NCBI RefSeq assembly: GCF_905397435.1
Contig: NZ_CAJPVI010000060.1
Coordinates: 1 to 51,213, forward strand
Length of the DNA stretch: 51,213 nucleotides
From: Cupriavidus numazuensis
GTDB taxonomy: Bacteria; Pseudomonadota; Gammaproteobacteria; Burkholderiales; Burkholderiaceae
Reading direction: 5' to 3'
Both the position numbers and the translations under genes were made by a program. Shown here in pieces: positions 15,713 to 25,477 of the stretch (the stretch's first letter is position 1; the number at the start of each line of letters is the position of its first letter). Under the pieces are notes generated by a model. That model was not told the DNA's origin, made no database searches, and saw only the letters and a list, made by a program, of their open reading frames with translations.

Positions 15713-15722
15713 GACGGTCTCC

Positions 15723-17096
15723 TCAACGCGAATCGCGGTCACGGTTGCGCAGCGATTCGCGCGACCGGTTATCGGCGCCGGAATCCTGCGAGGGCGCCTG
15801 CGTGCCGGCACCGCTGGCGGGCTGCGACGGCGTCTGTGTGCCGCGGCTGTCGGCCTGGCCCTGCGCCATCAGCTTGTCGAGCGGGAGATAAAGCAGGTTG
15901 CTGCCCTGGCGCGCATCGACGAGCACCTTGGTCGAGTTGGCGTAGATCTGCTGCATGGTTTCGATATAGATGCGGTCGCGCGTCACCTGCGGCGCCTTGG
16001 CGTACTCGCCCTGCACCGAACGGAAGCGCGAAGCGTCGCCCTCGGCCTGTGCCACCACGCGCGCACGATAGGCCTCGGCTTCTTCCTTCAAGCGCGCCGC
16101 CGTACCCTTGGCGCGCGGAATCACGTCATTGGCGTAAGCCTGACCTTCGCTGATCGCACGCTCGCGATCCTGGCTGGCCTTGTTCACGTCGTCGAACGCA
16201 GCCTGCACCTGCTCGGGCGGCTGCACGCTCTGCACGTTCACCGAAATCACGCGGATACCGGTCTTGTAGGCGGTCAGGATCGACTGGATCGACTTCGCCA
16301 GCCCCTGCGCAATCTGCTCGCGGTTTTCGTAGAGCACCGCATCCATCTTGTTGCGGCCGACGATCTCGCGGACCGACGTCTCGGCGGCCTGCGTCACGAG
16401 TTCTTCATCGCCACCACGGTCGGTCTTGTTGAAGAACAGGAATTCGCTCGCATCCTGGATGGCGTACTGCACCGTGAAGCGGACATCGATGATGTTCTCG
16501 TCCTGCGTGAGCATCGACGAGTCCTTCAGGTTGCTGTCCTTGATGGAAGTGGAGCGCCCCACTTCCACGGAACGGACGGCCGACAGGTTGACGACCTCCG
16601 CCGACTGGATCGGCCAGGGCAGGCGCCAGTTGATGCCGGGGCCGGTCGAATACTTGAACTTGCCGAACTGCAGGATCACGGCCGTCTGGCCTTCCTGCAC
16701 CATGAAGAAACCACTGGCCAGCCAGATGCCGACAATCGCGGCTGCGACAACGCCCACGCCCACGCCGGAGCCCTTGCCCGGCGTACGCGGGCCGCCAAAT
16801 CCCTGGTTGTTGCCGCCACCGTTTTCCTTGCGGCCGAGCAGCCCGTTCAGGCGCCGGTTGAAGTCGCGCCAGAGCTCATCGAGGTCAGGCGGGCCGTCCT
16901 GCGGGCGCTGGTTCTGCTGACGGTTCCCGTCCCGGTCGTTCGCGCGGCCGTCCTTGTCTTCCTCGTCCTGGCCATCGCGTCCCCAGCGGGGATCGTTCAG
17001 CGAGAAAATTGCGCGCAGGCGCTGCCATCCCGCACGCAGCGGAAATCGGCCGCCCGGGGTCAGGCTCGATTCAGGATTCCGGGAGAACTGGGGCAT
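15723..17096 (-). CDS. hflK: HflK, modulator of FtsH protease
   Basis: The 457-residue partner of HflC has a Gly/Asp-rich cytoplasmic N terminus with an acidic tract (GRDGQDEEDKDGR). A GNNQGFGGPRTPGKGSGVG linker and one membrane segment near residue 90 (VAAAIVGIWLASGFFMV) follow, then the band-7 domain, a coiled coil and a Ser/Gln/Pro tail. I chose ATG 17096; an in-frame GTG nine bases upstream is possible. hflX ends 105 bp upstream, giving the usual hfq-hflX-hflK-hflC order. Confidence 0.94.
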   Translation of the reverse strand: MPQFSRNPESSLTPGGRFPLRAGWQRLRAIFSLNDPRWGRDGQDEEDKDGRANDRDGNRQQNQRPQDGPPDLDELWRDFNRRLNGLLGRKENGGGNNQGFGGPRTPGKGSGVGVGVVAAAIVGIWLASGFFMVQEGQTAVILQFGKFKYSTGPGINWRLPWPIQSAEVVNLSAVRSVEVGRSTSIKDSNLKDSSMLTQDENIIDVRFTVQYAIQDASEFLFFNKTDRGGDEELVTQAAETSVREIVGRNKMDAVLYENREQIAQGLAKSIQSILTAYKTGIRVISVNVQSVQPPEQVQAAFDDVNKASQDRERAISEGQAYANDVIPRAKGTAARLKEEAEAYRARVVAQAEGDASRFRSVQGEYAKAPQVTRDRIYIETMQQIYANSTKVLVDARQGSNLLYLPLDKLMAQGQADSRGTQTPSQPASGAGTQAPSQDSGADNRSRESLRNRDRDSR

Positions 17097-17201
17097 GAAG
17101 TGCACGGGTCCGGGAAGTTTGTAACAGGGGGGATTCTAGCAGTCATCTGCGCCACTTTTGGCCAAATCGCGCAATCCGGCGGCGAATCTCGCCGAAAAGC
17201 A

Positions 17202-18515
17202 TCATGACAGGCGGCGATCTTCCGCGTCGTCTCGCGGGCCTTGCCCGTCTTGCTCATCCCAATCGAATTCATCGTCCGCGCGCACGCCCTGCTCCGACAG
17301 CCGCGGATCAAACGGTGCAGGCTCGGGCGGACGGCTCGCCAGCCATTGCGCAACTTCCACGATCGACTGCCGCAACGCATCCAGGCCAATGCCCTCGCGC
17401 GCACTGAGGAACACCCGCGTCGGAACGCCGTCCTCGTCACGCTCCACACGCACGCCCTGTTCGAGCAGTTCCGGCGCAGCATCGATCTTGTTCATCACGA
17501 TGATCTGCGGGATGTCGGACGCTTCGATTTCCGCCAGCACGCGGTTGACCTGTTCGATCTGCTCGTGCCGCACGGGGCTCGACGCATCCACGACATGCAA
17601 CAGCAGATCGGCATGCACGGTCTCGTCCAGCGTTGCGCGGAACGCCTCGACCAGTTGCGTCGGCAGGTCACGGATGAAGCCGACCGTATCCGACAGCACC
17701 ACATTGCCAAGCCCCTCCAGGAACATCCGGCGCGAGGTGGTATCGAGCGTCGCGAAAAGCTGGTTGGCCGCATACGCGCCAGCCTTGGTCAACGCATTGA
17801 ACAGTGTCGACTTGCCCGCGTTGGTATAGCCGACCAGCGAAATGCTCAAGGTGTCGTTGCGCGCGCGGGCACGTCGCTGCGTGCGGTGCTGCCGCTGCAG
17901 CCGGGCAAGGTCGGACTTCAGCCGCTTGGCCCGGTCGTCGAGCATGCGTCGGTCCAGTTCGAGCTGTCGTTCGCCCGGACCGCCGCGCATGCCGATACCG
18001 CCCTTTTGTCGTTCCAGGTGGCTCCACGCACGGACCAGCCGCGACGCCTGGTACTGAACCTGCGCCAGCTCTACCTGCACCTTGCCCACGTGGCTCTGGG
18101 CGCGCTGCGCGAAGATGTCCAGGATCAGGCCGGTACGGTCAATCACGTGACGCTGCAGGAAGCGCTCCAGGTTGCGCTGCTGCGCCGGGCTCAAGGCGTG
18201 GTTGAACACCACGATATCGGCATCCAGCGCATCGGCCGCTTCCCGCAGCTCCTCGGCCTTGCCCGAGCCGATGAACAGCGCAGGGTCCGGGCGCGAACGT
18301 TTACCGGTCAGCGTATGCACCGGCATAGAGCCGGCGGTGGTGGTCAGCAAGGCAAGCTCGCTGAGGCTTTCCTGGAAATCGTGCTTGCCGAAATCCACGC
18401 CAACGAGGATGGCACGTGACGGTTCGGTGTTGGAGGTAGCTCTGGGATCCAAGCGGGGGGCGCTACGCGCGAAGTAAGACGGTTTGGGGAGATGTCCGGA
18501 TATGAAGCTGGACAT
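17202..18515 (-). CDS. hflX: Ribosome-associated GTPase HflX
   Basis: This 437-residue GTPase splits or rescues stalled ribosomes, notably under heat stress. The N-terminal ATP/nucleotide domain contains FIGSGKAEEL and the glycine-rich RQKGGIGMRGGPGERQLE (169-186). The G domain shows G1 GYTNAGKS (229-236), the DTVGFI G3 motif and NKID G4. It lies 216 bp downstream of hfq, so it probably shares the heat-shock promoter found before hfq, as in E. coli. Confidence 0.96.
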   Translation of the reverse strand: MSSFISGHLPKPSYFARSAPRLDPRATSNTEPSRAILVGVDFGKHDFQESLSELALLTTTAGSMPVHTLTGKRSRPDPALFIGSGKAEELREAADALDADIVVFNHALSPAQQRNLERFLQRHVIDRTGLILDIFAQRAQSHVGKVQVELAQVQYQASRLVRAWSHLERQKGGIGMRGGPGERQLELDRRMLDDRAKRLKSDLARLQRQHRTQRRARARNDTLSISLVGYTNAGKSTLFNALTKAGAYAANQLFATLDTTSRRMFLEGLGNVVLSDTVGFIRDLPTQLVEAFRATLDETVHADLLLHVVDASSPVRHEQIEQVNRVLAEIEASDIPQIIVMNKIDAAPELLEQGVRVERDEDGVPTRVFLSAREGIGLDALRQSIVEVAQWLASRPPEPAPFDPRLSEQGVRADDEFDWDEQDGQGPRDDAEDRRLS

Positions 18516-18731
18516 GAGGCCGGACGTGTCCCGGTTCAGCGGGACGGGAGCGGGCCTGCACAGGCGCGCGCTCCCTTGCGCAATTGCGGCGGTGGCGCGG
18601 CTGGCAGCCGCTCCGGTTCACCGCATGCCGGCCGCATGTGCGAGCCGGTGGCCGGCACCGCGGCAACGCCGGCTGGCATTGGCACGTTATCGGCTGGCAG
18701 AGGCCGCAAGCCGTTGCGGCCGGCAGGAAAA

Positions 18732-18971
18732 TCAGCCCTCGGCGGAATCATCCACGCGGAAATTGACCGCGCGAGCCGGAACGACGGTGGAAATCGCATG
18801 CTTGTAGACCATCTGCGTCACGGTGTTACGCAGCAGGACGACATATTGGTCGAACGATTCGATATTGCCTTGCAGCTTGATGCCATTGACCAGGTAGATG
18901 GAAACCGGCACGTGCTCTTTGCGCAGCGCGTTCAGGAACGGGTCTTGTAGCAGTTGCCCTTTGTTGCTCAT
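18732..18971 (-). CDS. hfq: RNA chaperone Hfq
   Basis: A 79-residue hexameric Sm-like protein that pairs small RNAs with mRNAs. Sm1 ([20 protein letters not shown]) and Sm2 with the signature YKHAIS are intact; Gln8 of the proximal uridine pocket is present in [11 protein letters not shown]. The C-terminal tail is short compared with E. coli (102 aa), as usual in beta-proteobacteria. GGAG lies before the ATG at 18971. A strong RpoH-type promoter lies at 19005-19032. Confidence 0.98.
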
Positions 18972-19004
18972 GGCACACTCCAAATTTATAGGTTTAGTGG
19001 TGAA

Positions 19005-19032
19005 TAATGGGGACGGAAGTCCCCGGTTCAAG
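19005..19032 (-). promoter_or_regulatory. Near-consensus sigma-32 (RpoH) promoter of hfq
   Basis: On the minus strand, CTTGAA (19032-19027) is followed after 14 bases by CCCCATTA (19012-19005). This matches the heat-shock consensus CTTGAA / CCCCAT-T with accepted spacing. Predicted start is about 25 bases before the hfq ATG. GGGGAC/GTCCCC form a small inverted repeat within the spacer and -10. Confidence 0.8.
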
Positions 19033-19180
19033 TCAATCGGCGCAAGCTCGCGCCAGAAAAAAGATCAAAAACGGTACCAAAGCGGCATCAGCGTGCAGAG
19101 AACCCCTGCTACCGCAAATTTAGCCGCAGTTCCAAACGAACGCAAACGAAAACTTGCCGCGCCAGGCACCCGCCAGGACC

Positions 19181-20524
19181 TCAGTCCTTCGAGTCCGCAT
19201 ACGGGTTTTTGTTCGTACGAAATTCGATGCGAAGAGGTGTCCCCTTCAATTTGAACGCCGCGCGATAGCGGTTCTCCAGGTAGCGCCGGTAGGTCTCGGA
19301 AACGGACGACAAGGCGTTGCCATGGATCACAATGATCGGCGGGTTGGAGCCACCCTGGTGCGCGTAGCGCAGCTTCGGCCGCGATACGCCGGCGCGCTTG
19401 GGCTGCTGGAATTCCACGGCCTCCTGCAGCACCCGCGTAAGCTGCGGCGTCGGCAGCTTGACCATGGCCGCGGCATACGCATCGTCCACGGAACGCATCA
19501 GCGCACCGATGCCCGTGCGTTCCCGCGCAGACACGAAATGGAAATTGGCGAAGCTCAGGAATTGCAGCTTGCGCTCGAGATCGTGCTTGATGCGATCGCG
19601 GGTATGGCCGTCGAGACCATCCCATTTGTTGACACCGACCACGAGGGCCCGGCCGGATTCGACGATAAAACCGGCAATATGCGCGTCCTGGTCGGAAATA
19701 TCCTGTTGCGCATCAAGCAGCAGGATCACGACATTGGCATCGGCAATCGACTGCAGCGTCTTGACCACCGAGAACTTCTCGATGGCCTCGAACACCTTGC
19801 CCCGACGCCGCAGGCCCGCCGTGTCGATCAGCGTGTATGGCTTGCCGCCGCGCTCGAACTCCACGTAGATCGCGTCGCGCGTGGTGCCGGGCATGTCGAA
19901 CGCAATCACGCGCTCCTCGCCGATCAGCGAATTGACCAGTGTCGACTTGCCGACGTTGGGTCGGCCGACAATGGCGATCTTCACGCCCTTGCCACTGCCC
20001 ACCTCTTCCTCGGCCAGCTCCGGACGCTCCTGGACAGCCAGCTCCAGCGCCTCGTCCACGAGCTCGCGAACGCCGTCGCCGTGCGCGGCCGAAATCGCGT
20101 ACGGATCGCCCATGCCGAGCTCATAGAAGTCGGCGGCAACCGAGGTGTACTTCATGCCCTCGGCCTTGTTGACGGCGAGCATCACGCGCCGGCCGGTCTT
20201 GCGCAGGTAGTCCGCGATGGCGCGGTCCTGCGGGGCCAGGCCCAGCCTGCCGTCGACGATGAAGATGACAACGTCCGCCTCGACCACGGCCTGCTTGGTC
20301 TGCTTGGCCATCTCGGCGACGATGCCTTCCTTGACCACCGGCTCGAAACCGCCGGTATCGATGGCAATGAACGGACGATCGCCAATGCGCCCCTCGCCGT
20401 AGTGGCGATCGCGCGTCAGGCCCGGCAGGTCGGCGACGAGTGCGTCGCGCGAGCGGGTCATGCGGTTGAATAGCGTCGACTTCCCGACGTTCGGGCGGCC
20501 GACAAGTGCAATAACTGGTTTCAT
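19181..20524 (-). CDS. der: GTPase Der (EngA), ribosome assembly factor
   Basis: An essential double GTPase for 50S subunit maturation. The 447-residue product has two G domains, each opening with GRPNVGKST (residues 9-17 and near 188), each with a G3 DT/DxPG-type element (ADLPGLTRD, FDMPGTTRD) and NK-D G4 (NKAEG, NKWDG). A C-terminal KH-like domain (RYRAAFKLKGTPLRIEFRTNKNPY) follows. The ATG at 20524 (MKPVIALVGRPNV) gives the classic N terminus. Confidence 0.97.
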   Translation of the reverse strand: MKPVIALVGRPNVGKSTLFNRMTRSRDALVADLPGLTRDRHYGEGRIGDRPFIAIDTGGFEPVVKEGIVAEMAKQTKQAVVEADVVIFIVDGRLGLAPQDRAIADYLRKTGRRVMLAVNKAEGMKYTSVAADFYELGMGDPYAISAAHGDGVRELVDEALELAVQERPELAEEEVGSGKGVKIAIVGRPNVGKSTLVNSLIGEERVIAFDMPGTTRDAIYVEFERGGKPYTLIDTAGLRRRGKVFEAIEKFSVVKTLQSIADANVVILLLDAQQDISDQDAHIAGFIVESGRALVVGVNKWDGLDGHTRDRIKHDLERKLQFLSFANFHFVSARERTGIGALMRSVDDAYAAAMVKLPTPQLTRVLQEAVEFQQPKRAGVSRPKLRYAHQGGSNPPIIVIHGNALSSVSETYRRYLENRYRAAFKLKGTPLRIEFRTNKNPYADSKD

Positions 20525-20706
20525 GCAATAAACGGAAACGGGGGCCGGCACCTGCCGTCCCCCTGGAACTCCGGAGTCAGTTGATCCTACGGCGCCTCAT
20601 GCAAAAAATGCATGGTCAGCCGCCTCTCCTGTCGGGCGGAACGTGGCACCAGGCCCCGTCCCGCATTTCGCCGCACGACCAGGGATCATGCTACCGGAAT
20701 TGCGCC

Positions 20707-20730
20707 GCCCGTACCGACAGGTGTACGGGC
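20707..20730. repeat. Hairpin between bamB and der
   Basis: GCCCGTAC (20707-20714) pairs with GTACGGGC (20723-20730). It lies in the 246-bp bamB-der gap and has no T-run on the transcribed strand. It could partly terminate bamB messages or stabilise their ends. Confidence 0.4.
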
Positions 20731-20770
20731 CGGCGCTGCCTCATTGGCGCATCAATGGCTCATCCTTGGC

Positions 20771-21949
20771 TCAGCCCGGCACGTAGCCGTAGACGTCGCC
20801 GTCGCGGGTCTGGACGACCATGGTCTGCCCCGCCACCACCGGCGCGGCGCTGATGGCACTGCCATCGGTCTTCATGCGCGCCACCACGGTGCCGTCCTCA
20901 CGCGAGAGGAAATGCACATAGCCTTCGAAATCGCCCATCGCTACCGAGCGCCCCAGCACCAGCGGCGCGCCGAGTCGGCGATAGCGCAGTTCGTTGTTCT
21001 TCCAGCGCTCGTTGCCGTTCTGGCGATCGAACGCGAATACCACCGACTGTTCATCGCTGGCATAGATCGCATTGTCGTCCTGCGCCGGGCCGGCCGGCGA
21101 CGAGAAATCCTTGCCCCATTGCGGCTGGCCATTGGCCAGTTCCAGGCAGGCCACGCGACCCTGGAAGGTTGTCGCGCAAACCTGGCGGCCGCTGACCATA
21201 GGCTGGCCGGTCACGTCGTTCAGGCGCTCGATTTCCGACACACCCTTCGGATAGGAAACCGCGCTCTCCCAGCGCAGCACGCCATTGGCCGGCGTCAGGA
21301 CGCCCAGCTTGCCGCCCGGGAAGCCCATCACGATGCCGTCGCCGGCGAAGACCATGCCCATGGCCGCGCGCAGGTTCAGCGGCGTCTGCGAACGCTGATA
21401 GATCCAGCGGCGCTCGCCGGTCTGGGCGTCCAGCGCGAGCACCCGGGTATCGGTCGTCCGCACTACCACGATGCCATTGCCGACCAGCGGCGCCGACAGG
21501 ACTTCACCATTGACCTGCTTCTTCCAGATCTGCTTGCCGCTGGTGTCGAACGCGTAGACGGCACCCTTCTCGCCCGCGACGGCCGTCACCGAGCCATCGC
21601 TGCCCGGACCGGTAGTGATGTCCACGTCGGTCTTGGCCTTCCACAGCGTCCGACCGGTCGCGCCGTCCAGCGCCATGATGGTGCCGTTTTTGGCCGACAC
21701 ATACACGTTGTTGCCGGCCGCGGCCGGCTGCAACGCATAGGGCCCGCTCTTGCCGACGTCCGCCTTCCACGCCTGGCGCACGGACAGCGTCGCCGACACA
21801 GGCTTCAGTTCGGCCGGCGGATGCTTGTTCTCCTTGCTGAACAGCGAGCAGCCGCCCAGGGCCACAAGGCAGGCACCGGCGACCAGCGCACGGGCAATCT
21901 TGCGGTGGGACTGGCCTTGTTGTTCGGCACCGGAAAGCATGGACGTCAT
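20771..21949 (-). CDS. bamB: Outer membrane protein assembly lipoprotein BamB
   Basis: An eight-bladed beta-propeller lipoprotein of the BAM complex, which inserts outer-membrane beta-barrels. With ATG 21949 the product is 392 residues: a signal peptide (ARALVAGACLVALGGC) with lipid-attached Cys34, then repeated PQQ-like blades (GTIMALDGATGRTLWK, GAVYAFDTSGKQIWKK, TRVLALDAQTGERRW, VVFAFDRQNGNERWK). A GTG at 21991 could add 14 residues, and the internal ATG at 21940 could also serve. It follows yfgM, a common pair. Confidence 0.94.
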   Translation of the reverse strand: MTSMLSGAEQQGQSHRKIARALVAGACLVALGGCSLFSKENKHPPAELKPVSATLSVRQAWKADVGKSGPYALQPAAAGNNVYVSAKNGTIMALDGATGRTLWKAKTDVDITTGPGSDGSVTAVAGEKGAVYAFDTSGKQIWKKQVNGEVLSAPLVGNGIVVVRTTDTRVLALDAQTGERRWIYQRSQTPLNLRAAMGMVFAGDGIVMGFPGGKLGVLTPANGVLRWESAVSYPKGVSEIERLNDVTGQPMVSGRQVCATTFQGRVACLELANGQPQWGKDFSSPAGPAQDDNAIYASDEQSVVFAFDRQNGNERWKNNELRYRRLGAPLVLGRSVAMGDFEGYVHFLSREDGTVVARMKTDGSAISAAPVVAGQTMVVQTRDGDVYGYVPG

Positions 21950-22003
21950 AGGGTTCGAATCCTGGATTGGGTTATGGCGAGTGTCCTTCACGTGCAGCGG
22001 CGA

Positions 22004-22636
22004 TCAGGCCGTGCCCAGCGCATCGAGCTTGAACTGGATGATCTGGCGCATCGACTGGTCGTCGGCACCGAGCTTGTCCAGCGCCTTGCGGTAAGCGGTC
22101 CGCGCATCGGCACGCTTGTCCTGCGCGGCAAGCAGATCGCCCCTGCGATCGGCGTAGATCGCGACGAACGCTGCCGGCGGCTCATCCTTCAGCAGCGCCA
22201 GACCCTGGTCGTAGGCCTTCTCGTCAAGCAGCACGCCGGCAAGGCGCACGCGCGCGATATGCGAGTACTCGCCGTCGCCATGATCCATCGCCCACTGCAA
22301 CTGGGTCTTTGCACCCGCCAGATCGCCGGCATCGTACAGCACTTTGGCGGCCACGAGCGCACTCATCGGGCCATAGGCGGTCTTGCCGAACTTGTCCTCG
22401 AGGTCGCCGGCGGCGCGCTTCACGCGCTCGGCATCGCGGCCTTCGGCCGCCTTGACCACCTGATCGTACAGCACGGCTGCTTCGGAAGCCTGCTTGCGCT
22501 CCCAGTACTTCCAGCCATTCCAGGCGGCGAACGCCAGCAAGGCGGCAATCAGGATCCACGTCAGGGCATTGCCGTACTGACGCCACCAGGCCTTCAGATT
22601 TTCAAGCTGTTCCTGCTCTTCCAGATCGTATGCCAT
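22004..22636 (-). CDS. yfgM: YfgM-family tetratricopeptide protein, SecYEG ancillary factor
   Basis: The 210-residue protein has a short acidic cytoplasmic start (MAYDLEEQEQLENLKAWW), one membrane segment (about 25-43, LTWILIAALLAFAAWNGW) and a periplasmic TPR domain (ALVAAKVLYDAGDLAGAKTQ and similar helices). In E. coli YfgM sits at the Sec translocon with PpiD and passes substrates to periplasmic chaperones. The position between hisS and bamB supports the call. Confidence 0.9.
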   Translation of the reverse strand: MAYDLEEQEQLENLKAWWRQYGNALTWILIAALLAFAAWNGWKYWERKQASEAAVLYDQVVKAAEGRDAERVKRAAGDLEDKFGKTAYGPMSALVAAKVLYDAGDLAGAKTQLQWAMDHGDGEYSHIARVRLAGVLLDEKAYDQGLALLKDEPPAAFVAIYADRRGDLLAAQDKRADARTAYRKALDKLGADDQSMRQIIQFKLDALGTA

Positions 22637-22734
22637 GTCGAGGCAGTCTTTTTGCGGTTGGTTTGTATCTCAGGCCGCTTCCGGCAGGCTTTGCTTCCTG
22701 CCGGGCGGATCGTGCTACGCCGTTAGTCGTCGCG

Positions 22735-24105
22735 TTATTCGCTGGCGCCGACCATCGCGTCGATCAGGTAATCGACCAGGTTTTCAGCGGGGACCTGCGC
22801 CTGCTGGCCACCGCCTTCGGCCTGCGCGCCCTGGCGAAGTTCCTTCACCTGCACCACGCCCGCAGCCACTTCATCTTCGCCAATGATCACGGCATACGCT
22901 GCACCGCTTGCGTCAGCGCGCTTCATCTGCGACTTGAAGCTGCCGCTCTTGCCATCAGGCGTGGCATGCAGCACCACGTCCAGGCCGGCATCACGCAAGC
23001 GCTCGGCGGCAATCGTCGCCTGTTGCTGCGCCGCTTCGCCCTGATGCACGAGATAGACGTCGCAACCGACCGCGTCAGGCACCACGCCTTCCTCGCGGAT
23101 CAACTCGATGATGCGCTCGATGCCCATGGCCCAGCCACAGGCCGGCGCCGCCTTGCCACCCATCTGCGCGATCAGCGGGTCATAGCGGCCGCCACCGGCG
23201 ATGGTGCCCTGGGCACCGAGCTTGTCGGTGATCCACTCGAACACCGTCAGGTTGTAGTAGTCCAGCCCGCGCACCAGGCGCGGGTTGATCTTGTATGGGA
23301 TGTTGTTGGCCTTGAGCAGGCGCTGCACGCCTTCGAAGTGCGCGAGCGATTCCTCACCCAGGAAATCGATCAGCTTGGGCGCGTTGGCAGCCATCTCCTG
23401 CAGCGCAGGATTCTTCGTATCCAGCACGCGCAGCGGATTCGTGTACAGGCGGCGCTTGCCATCCTCGTCCAGGATGTCCTTGAATCCTTCGAGGTACTTG
23501 ATCAGCTCCTCGCGGTGCGCGGCGCGCTCATGCGCCTGGCCCAGCGAGTTGATCTCCAGCCGCACGCCGGTCAGGCCCAGGTCGTCCCACAGGCGCTGGC
23601 ACATCAGGATGATCTCGGCATCCACGTCCGGGCCGGCAAAACCGAGCGCTTCAGCGCCGAGCTGGTGGAACTGGCGATAGCGGCCGCGCTGCGGGCGCTC
23701 GTGGCGGAACATCGGGCCGGTGTACCACAGGCGCTTGGGGCCGTCGTACAGCAGGTTGTGCTCGATAGTCGCGCGCACCGCGGCGGCAGTGCCTTCCGGA
23801 CGCAGCGTCAGTTGTTCGCCATTCAGTGCATCAGTGAAGGAGTACATCTCCTTCTCGACGATGTCCGTCACCTCGCCGATACCGCGCACGAACAGCTGGG
23901 TATGCTCGACGATCGGCGTGCGGATCTGCTGGTAGCCGTAGGCGCGCAGCATCGCACGCGCGGCGTTCTCGAAATGCTCCCACAGCGGAGCATCGGCGGG
24001 CAGCATGTCGTTCATGCCCTTCACGCCCTGCAATGCCTTCGCGGGGCGAGCCTTGTCTTCAGCCTTGGCGCCGCTTTGCGCGGACGGATTCTCGTTTTGC
24101 GTCAT
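22735..24105 (-). CDS. hisS: Histidyl-tRNA synthetase
   Basis: A 456-residue class II synthetase charging tRNA-His. Motif 1 lies in the LQGVKGMNDMLP-PLWEHFENAARAM region, the histidine loop is LRPEGTAAAVRA, motif 2 is MFRHERPQRGRYRQFHQ, and motif 3 is GGGRYDPLIAQMGG-PACGWAMGIER. A C-terminal anticodon-binding domain is present, unlike in HisZ. A 25-residue polar N-terminal extension (MTQNENPSAQSGAKAEDKAR) precedes the usual start. Confidence 0.97.
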   Translation of the reverse strand: MTQNENPSAQSGAKAEDKARPAKALQGVKGMNDMLPADAPLWEHFENAARAMLRAYGYQQIRTPIVEHTQLFVRGIGEVTDIVEKEMYSFTDALNGEQLTLRPEGTAAAVRATIEHNLLYDGPKRLWYTGPMFRHERPQRGRYRQFHQLGAEALGFAGPDVDAEIILMCQRLWDDLGLTGVRLEINSLGQAHERAAHREELIKYLEGFKDILDEDGKRRLYTNPLRVLDTKNPALQEMAANAPKLIDFLGEESLAHFEGVQRLLKANNIPYKINPRLVRGLDYYNLTVFEWITDKLGAQGTIAGGGRYDPLIAQMGGKAAPACGWAMGIERIIELIREEGVVPDAVGCDVYLVHQGEAAQQQATIAAERLRDAGLDVVLHATPDGKSGSFKSQMKRADASGAAYAVIIGEDEVAAGVVQVKELRQGAQAEGGGQQAQVPAENLVDYLIDAMVGASE

Positions 24106-24144
24106 TCTGTCGTTATCTTGCTGGGTGGACTGGCCAATGCCGGC

Positions 24145-25437
24145 TCAGGCCACCGCTTCCTTCTCTGCCCGCGCAGCGCCCGGGCCGTAATGCGTGCGAA
24201 CGTACTCGTCGACGATCGCCTGGAACTCTTCGGCAATGCGCTCACCGCGCAGTGTCTTGACCTTTACGCCATCCACGAACACCGGCGCCGCCGGCGATTC
24301 GCCCGAACCCGGCAGCGAAATGCCGATGTTCGCGTGCTTGCTCTCGCCGGGGCCGTTGACGATGCAGCCCATCACGGCCACATCCATCTCCTCGACGCCG
24401 GGATAAGCGGTCTTCCACTGCGGCATCTGCTCGCGCAGGTACGTCTGGATGCTTGCCGCCAGTTCCTGGAACGTGGTGCTCGTCGTGCGGCCGCAACCGG
24501 GACACGCGATCACCATCGGCGTGAAGTTCCGCATGCCCATCGTCTGCAGGATTTCCTGCCCGACATAGACCTCCTTCTCGCGCGGTGCGCCGGGTTCCGG
24601 CGTCAGCGAAATCCGGATCGTGTCGCCGATGCCTTCCTGCAGCAGCACCGACAGCGCCGCAGTCGATGCCACGATGCCCTTGCTGCCCATGCCCGCCTCG
24701 GTCAGACCGAGATGCAGCGCATAGTCGCAGCGGCGCGCGAGTTCACGGTACACCGCGATCAGCTCCTGCACCTGCGACACCTTGCACGACAGGATGATCT
24801 GGTTGCCCGGCAGGCCGATTTCCTCGGCCTTCTTCGCCGAATCGATCGCCGAGGTAATCAGCGCTTCGATCATCACGCTCTGCGCAGGCCACGGCTCCGC
24901 GCGGCCGGCGTTCTCATCCATGATGCGCGCGAGCAGGTCCTGGTCCAGGCTGCCCCAGTTGACGCCAATGCGCACCGGCTTGTTGTACCGGCAGGCCAGC
25001 TCGATCATCTGCGCGAACTGCGTGTCGCGCTTGGCGCCCTGCCCCACATTGCCCGGGTTGATGCGGTACTTCGACAGCGCCTCGGCGCAGGCCGGATAGT
25101 CCTGCAGCAGCTTGTGGCCGTTGTAGTGGAAATCGCCCACCAGCGGCACGTTGACGCCCATGCGGTCGAGCTGCTCGCGGATATGCGGCACCGCTGCCGC
25201 CGCCTCGGGCGTATTGACCGTGATGCGGACGATCTCGGAGCCCGCGCGTGCCAGTTCCTTGACCTGAATGGCCGTGCCGATGGCATCGACGGTATCCGTA
25301 TTGGTCATCGACTGCACGCGCACCGGCGCGCTGCCACCGATGGTGACAATGTTGTCGCCCCACGCGATGCTCGCCTGGCGCCTTTCGCGGCGCGGCAGCG
25401 GGCCCGGCAGGACCGGAAGACAAAGCTGTTCGTTCAT
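24145..25437 (-). CDS. ispG: 4-hydroxy-3-methylbut-2-enyl diphosphate synthase (IspG/GcpE)
   Basis: The penultimate step of the MEP isoprenoid pathway, using a [4Fe-4S] cluster. The 430-residue product has the TIM-barrel N-terminal part (GGSAPVRVQSMTNTDT) and the cluster cysteines in CPGCGRTT plus GCIVNGPGES near the C terminus. The long loop between them, typical of the bacterial enzyme, is present. GAGGTG eight bases before ATG 25437 decides the start over an upstream TTG. Confidence 0.97.
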   Translation of the reverse strand: MNEQLCLPVLPGPLPRRERRQASIAWGDNIVTIGGSAPVRVQSMTNTDTVDAIGTAIQVKELARAGSEIVRITVNTPEAAAAVPHIREQLDRMGVNVPLVGDFHYNGHKLLQDYPACAEALSKYRINPGNVGQGAKRDTQFAQMIELACRYNKPVRIGVNWGSLDQDLLARIMDENAGRAEPWPAQSVMIEALITSAIDSAKKAEEIGLPGNQIILSCKVSQVQELIAVYRELARRCDYALHLGLTEAGMGSKGIVASTAALSVLLQEGIGDTIRISLTPEPGAPREKEVYVGQEILQTMGMRNFTPMVIACPGCGRTTSTTFQELAASIQTYLREQMPQWKTAYPGVEEMDVAVMGCIVNGPGESKHANIGISLPGSGESPAAPVFVDGVKVKTLRGERIAEEFQAIVDEYVRTHYGPGAARAEKEAVA

Positions 25438-25477
25438 AGCGTTAGCACCTCGCAATGATGCACGGTGTCGAGCCGCG

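Noticed and set aside
20612..25458. Two long plus-strand open frames (704 and 942 codons)
   Set aside because: They run antisense across bamB, yfgM, hisS and ispG, all of which have clear family motifs on the minus strand.
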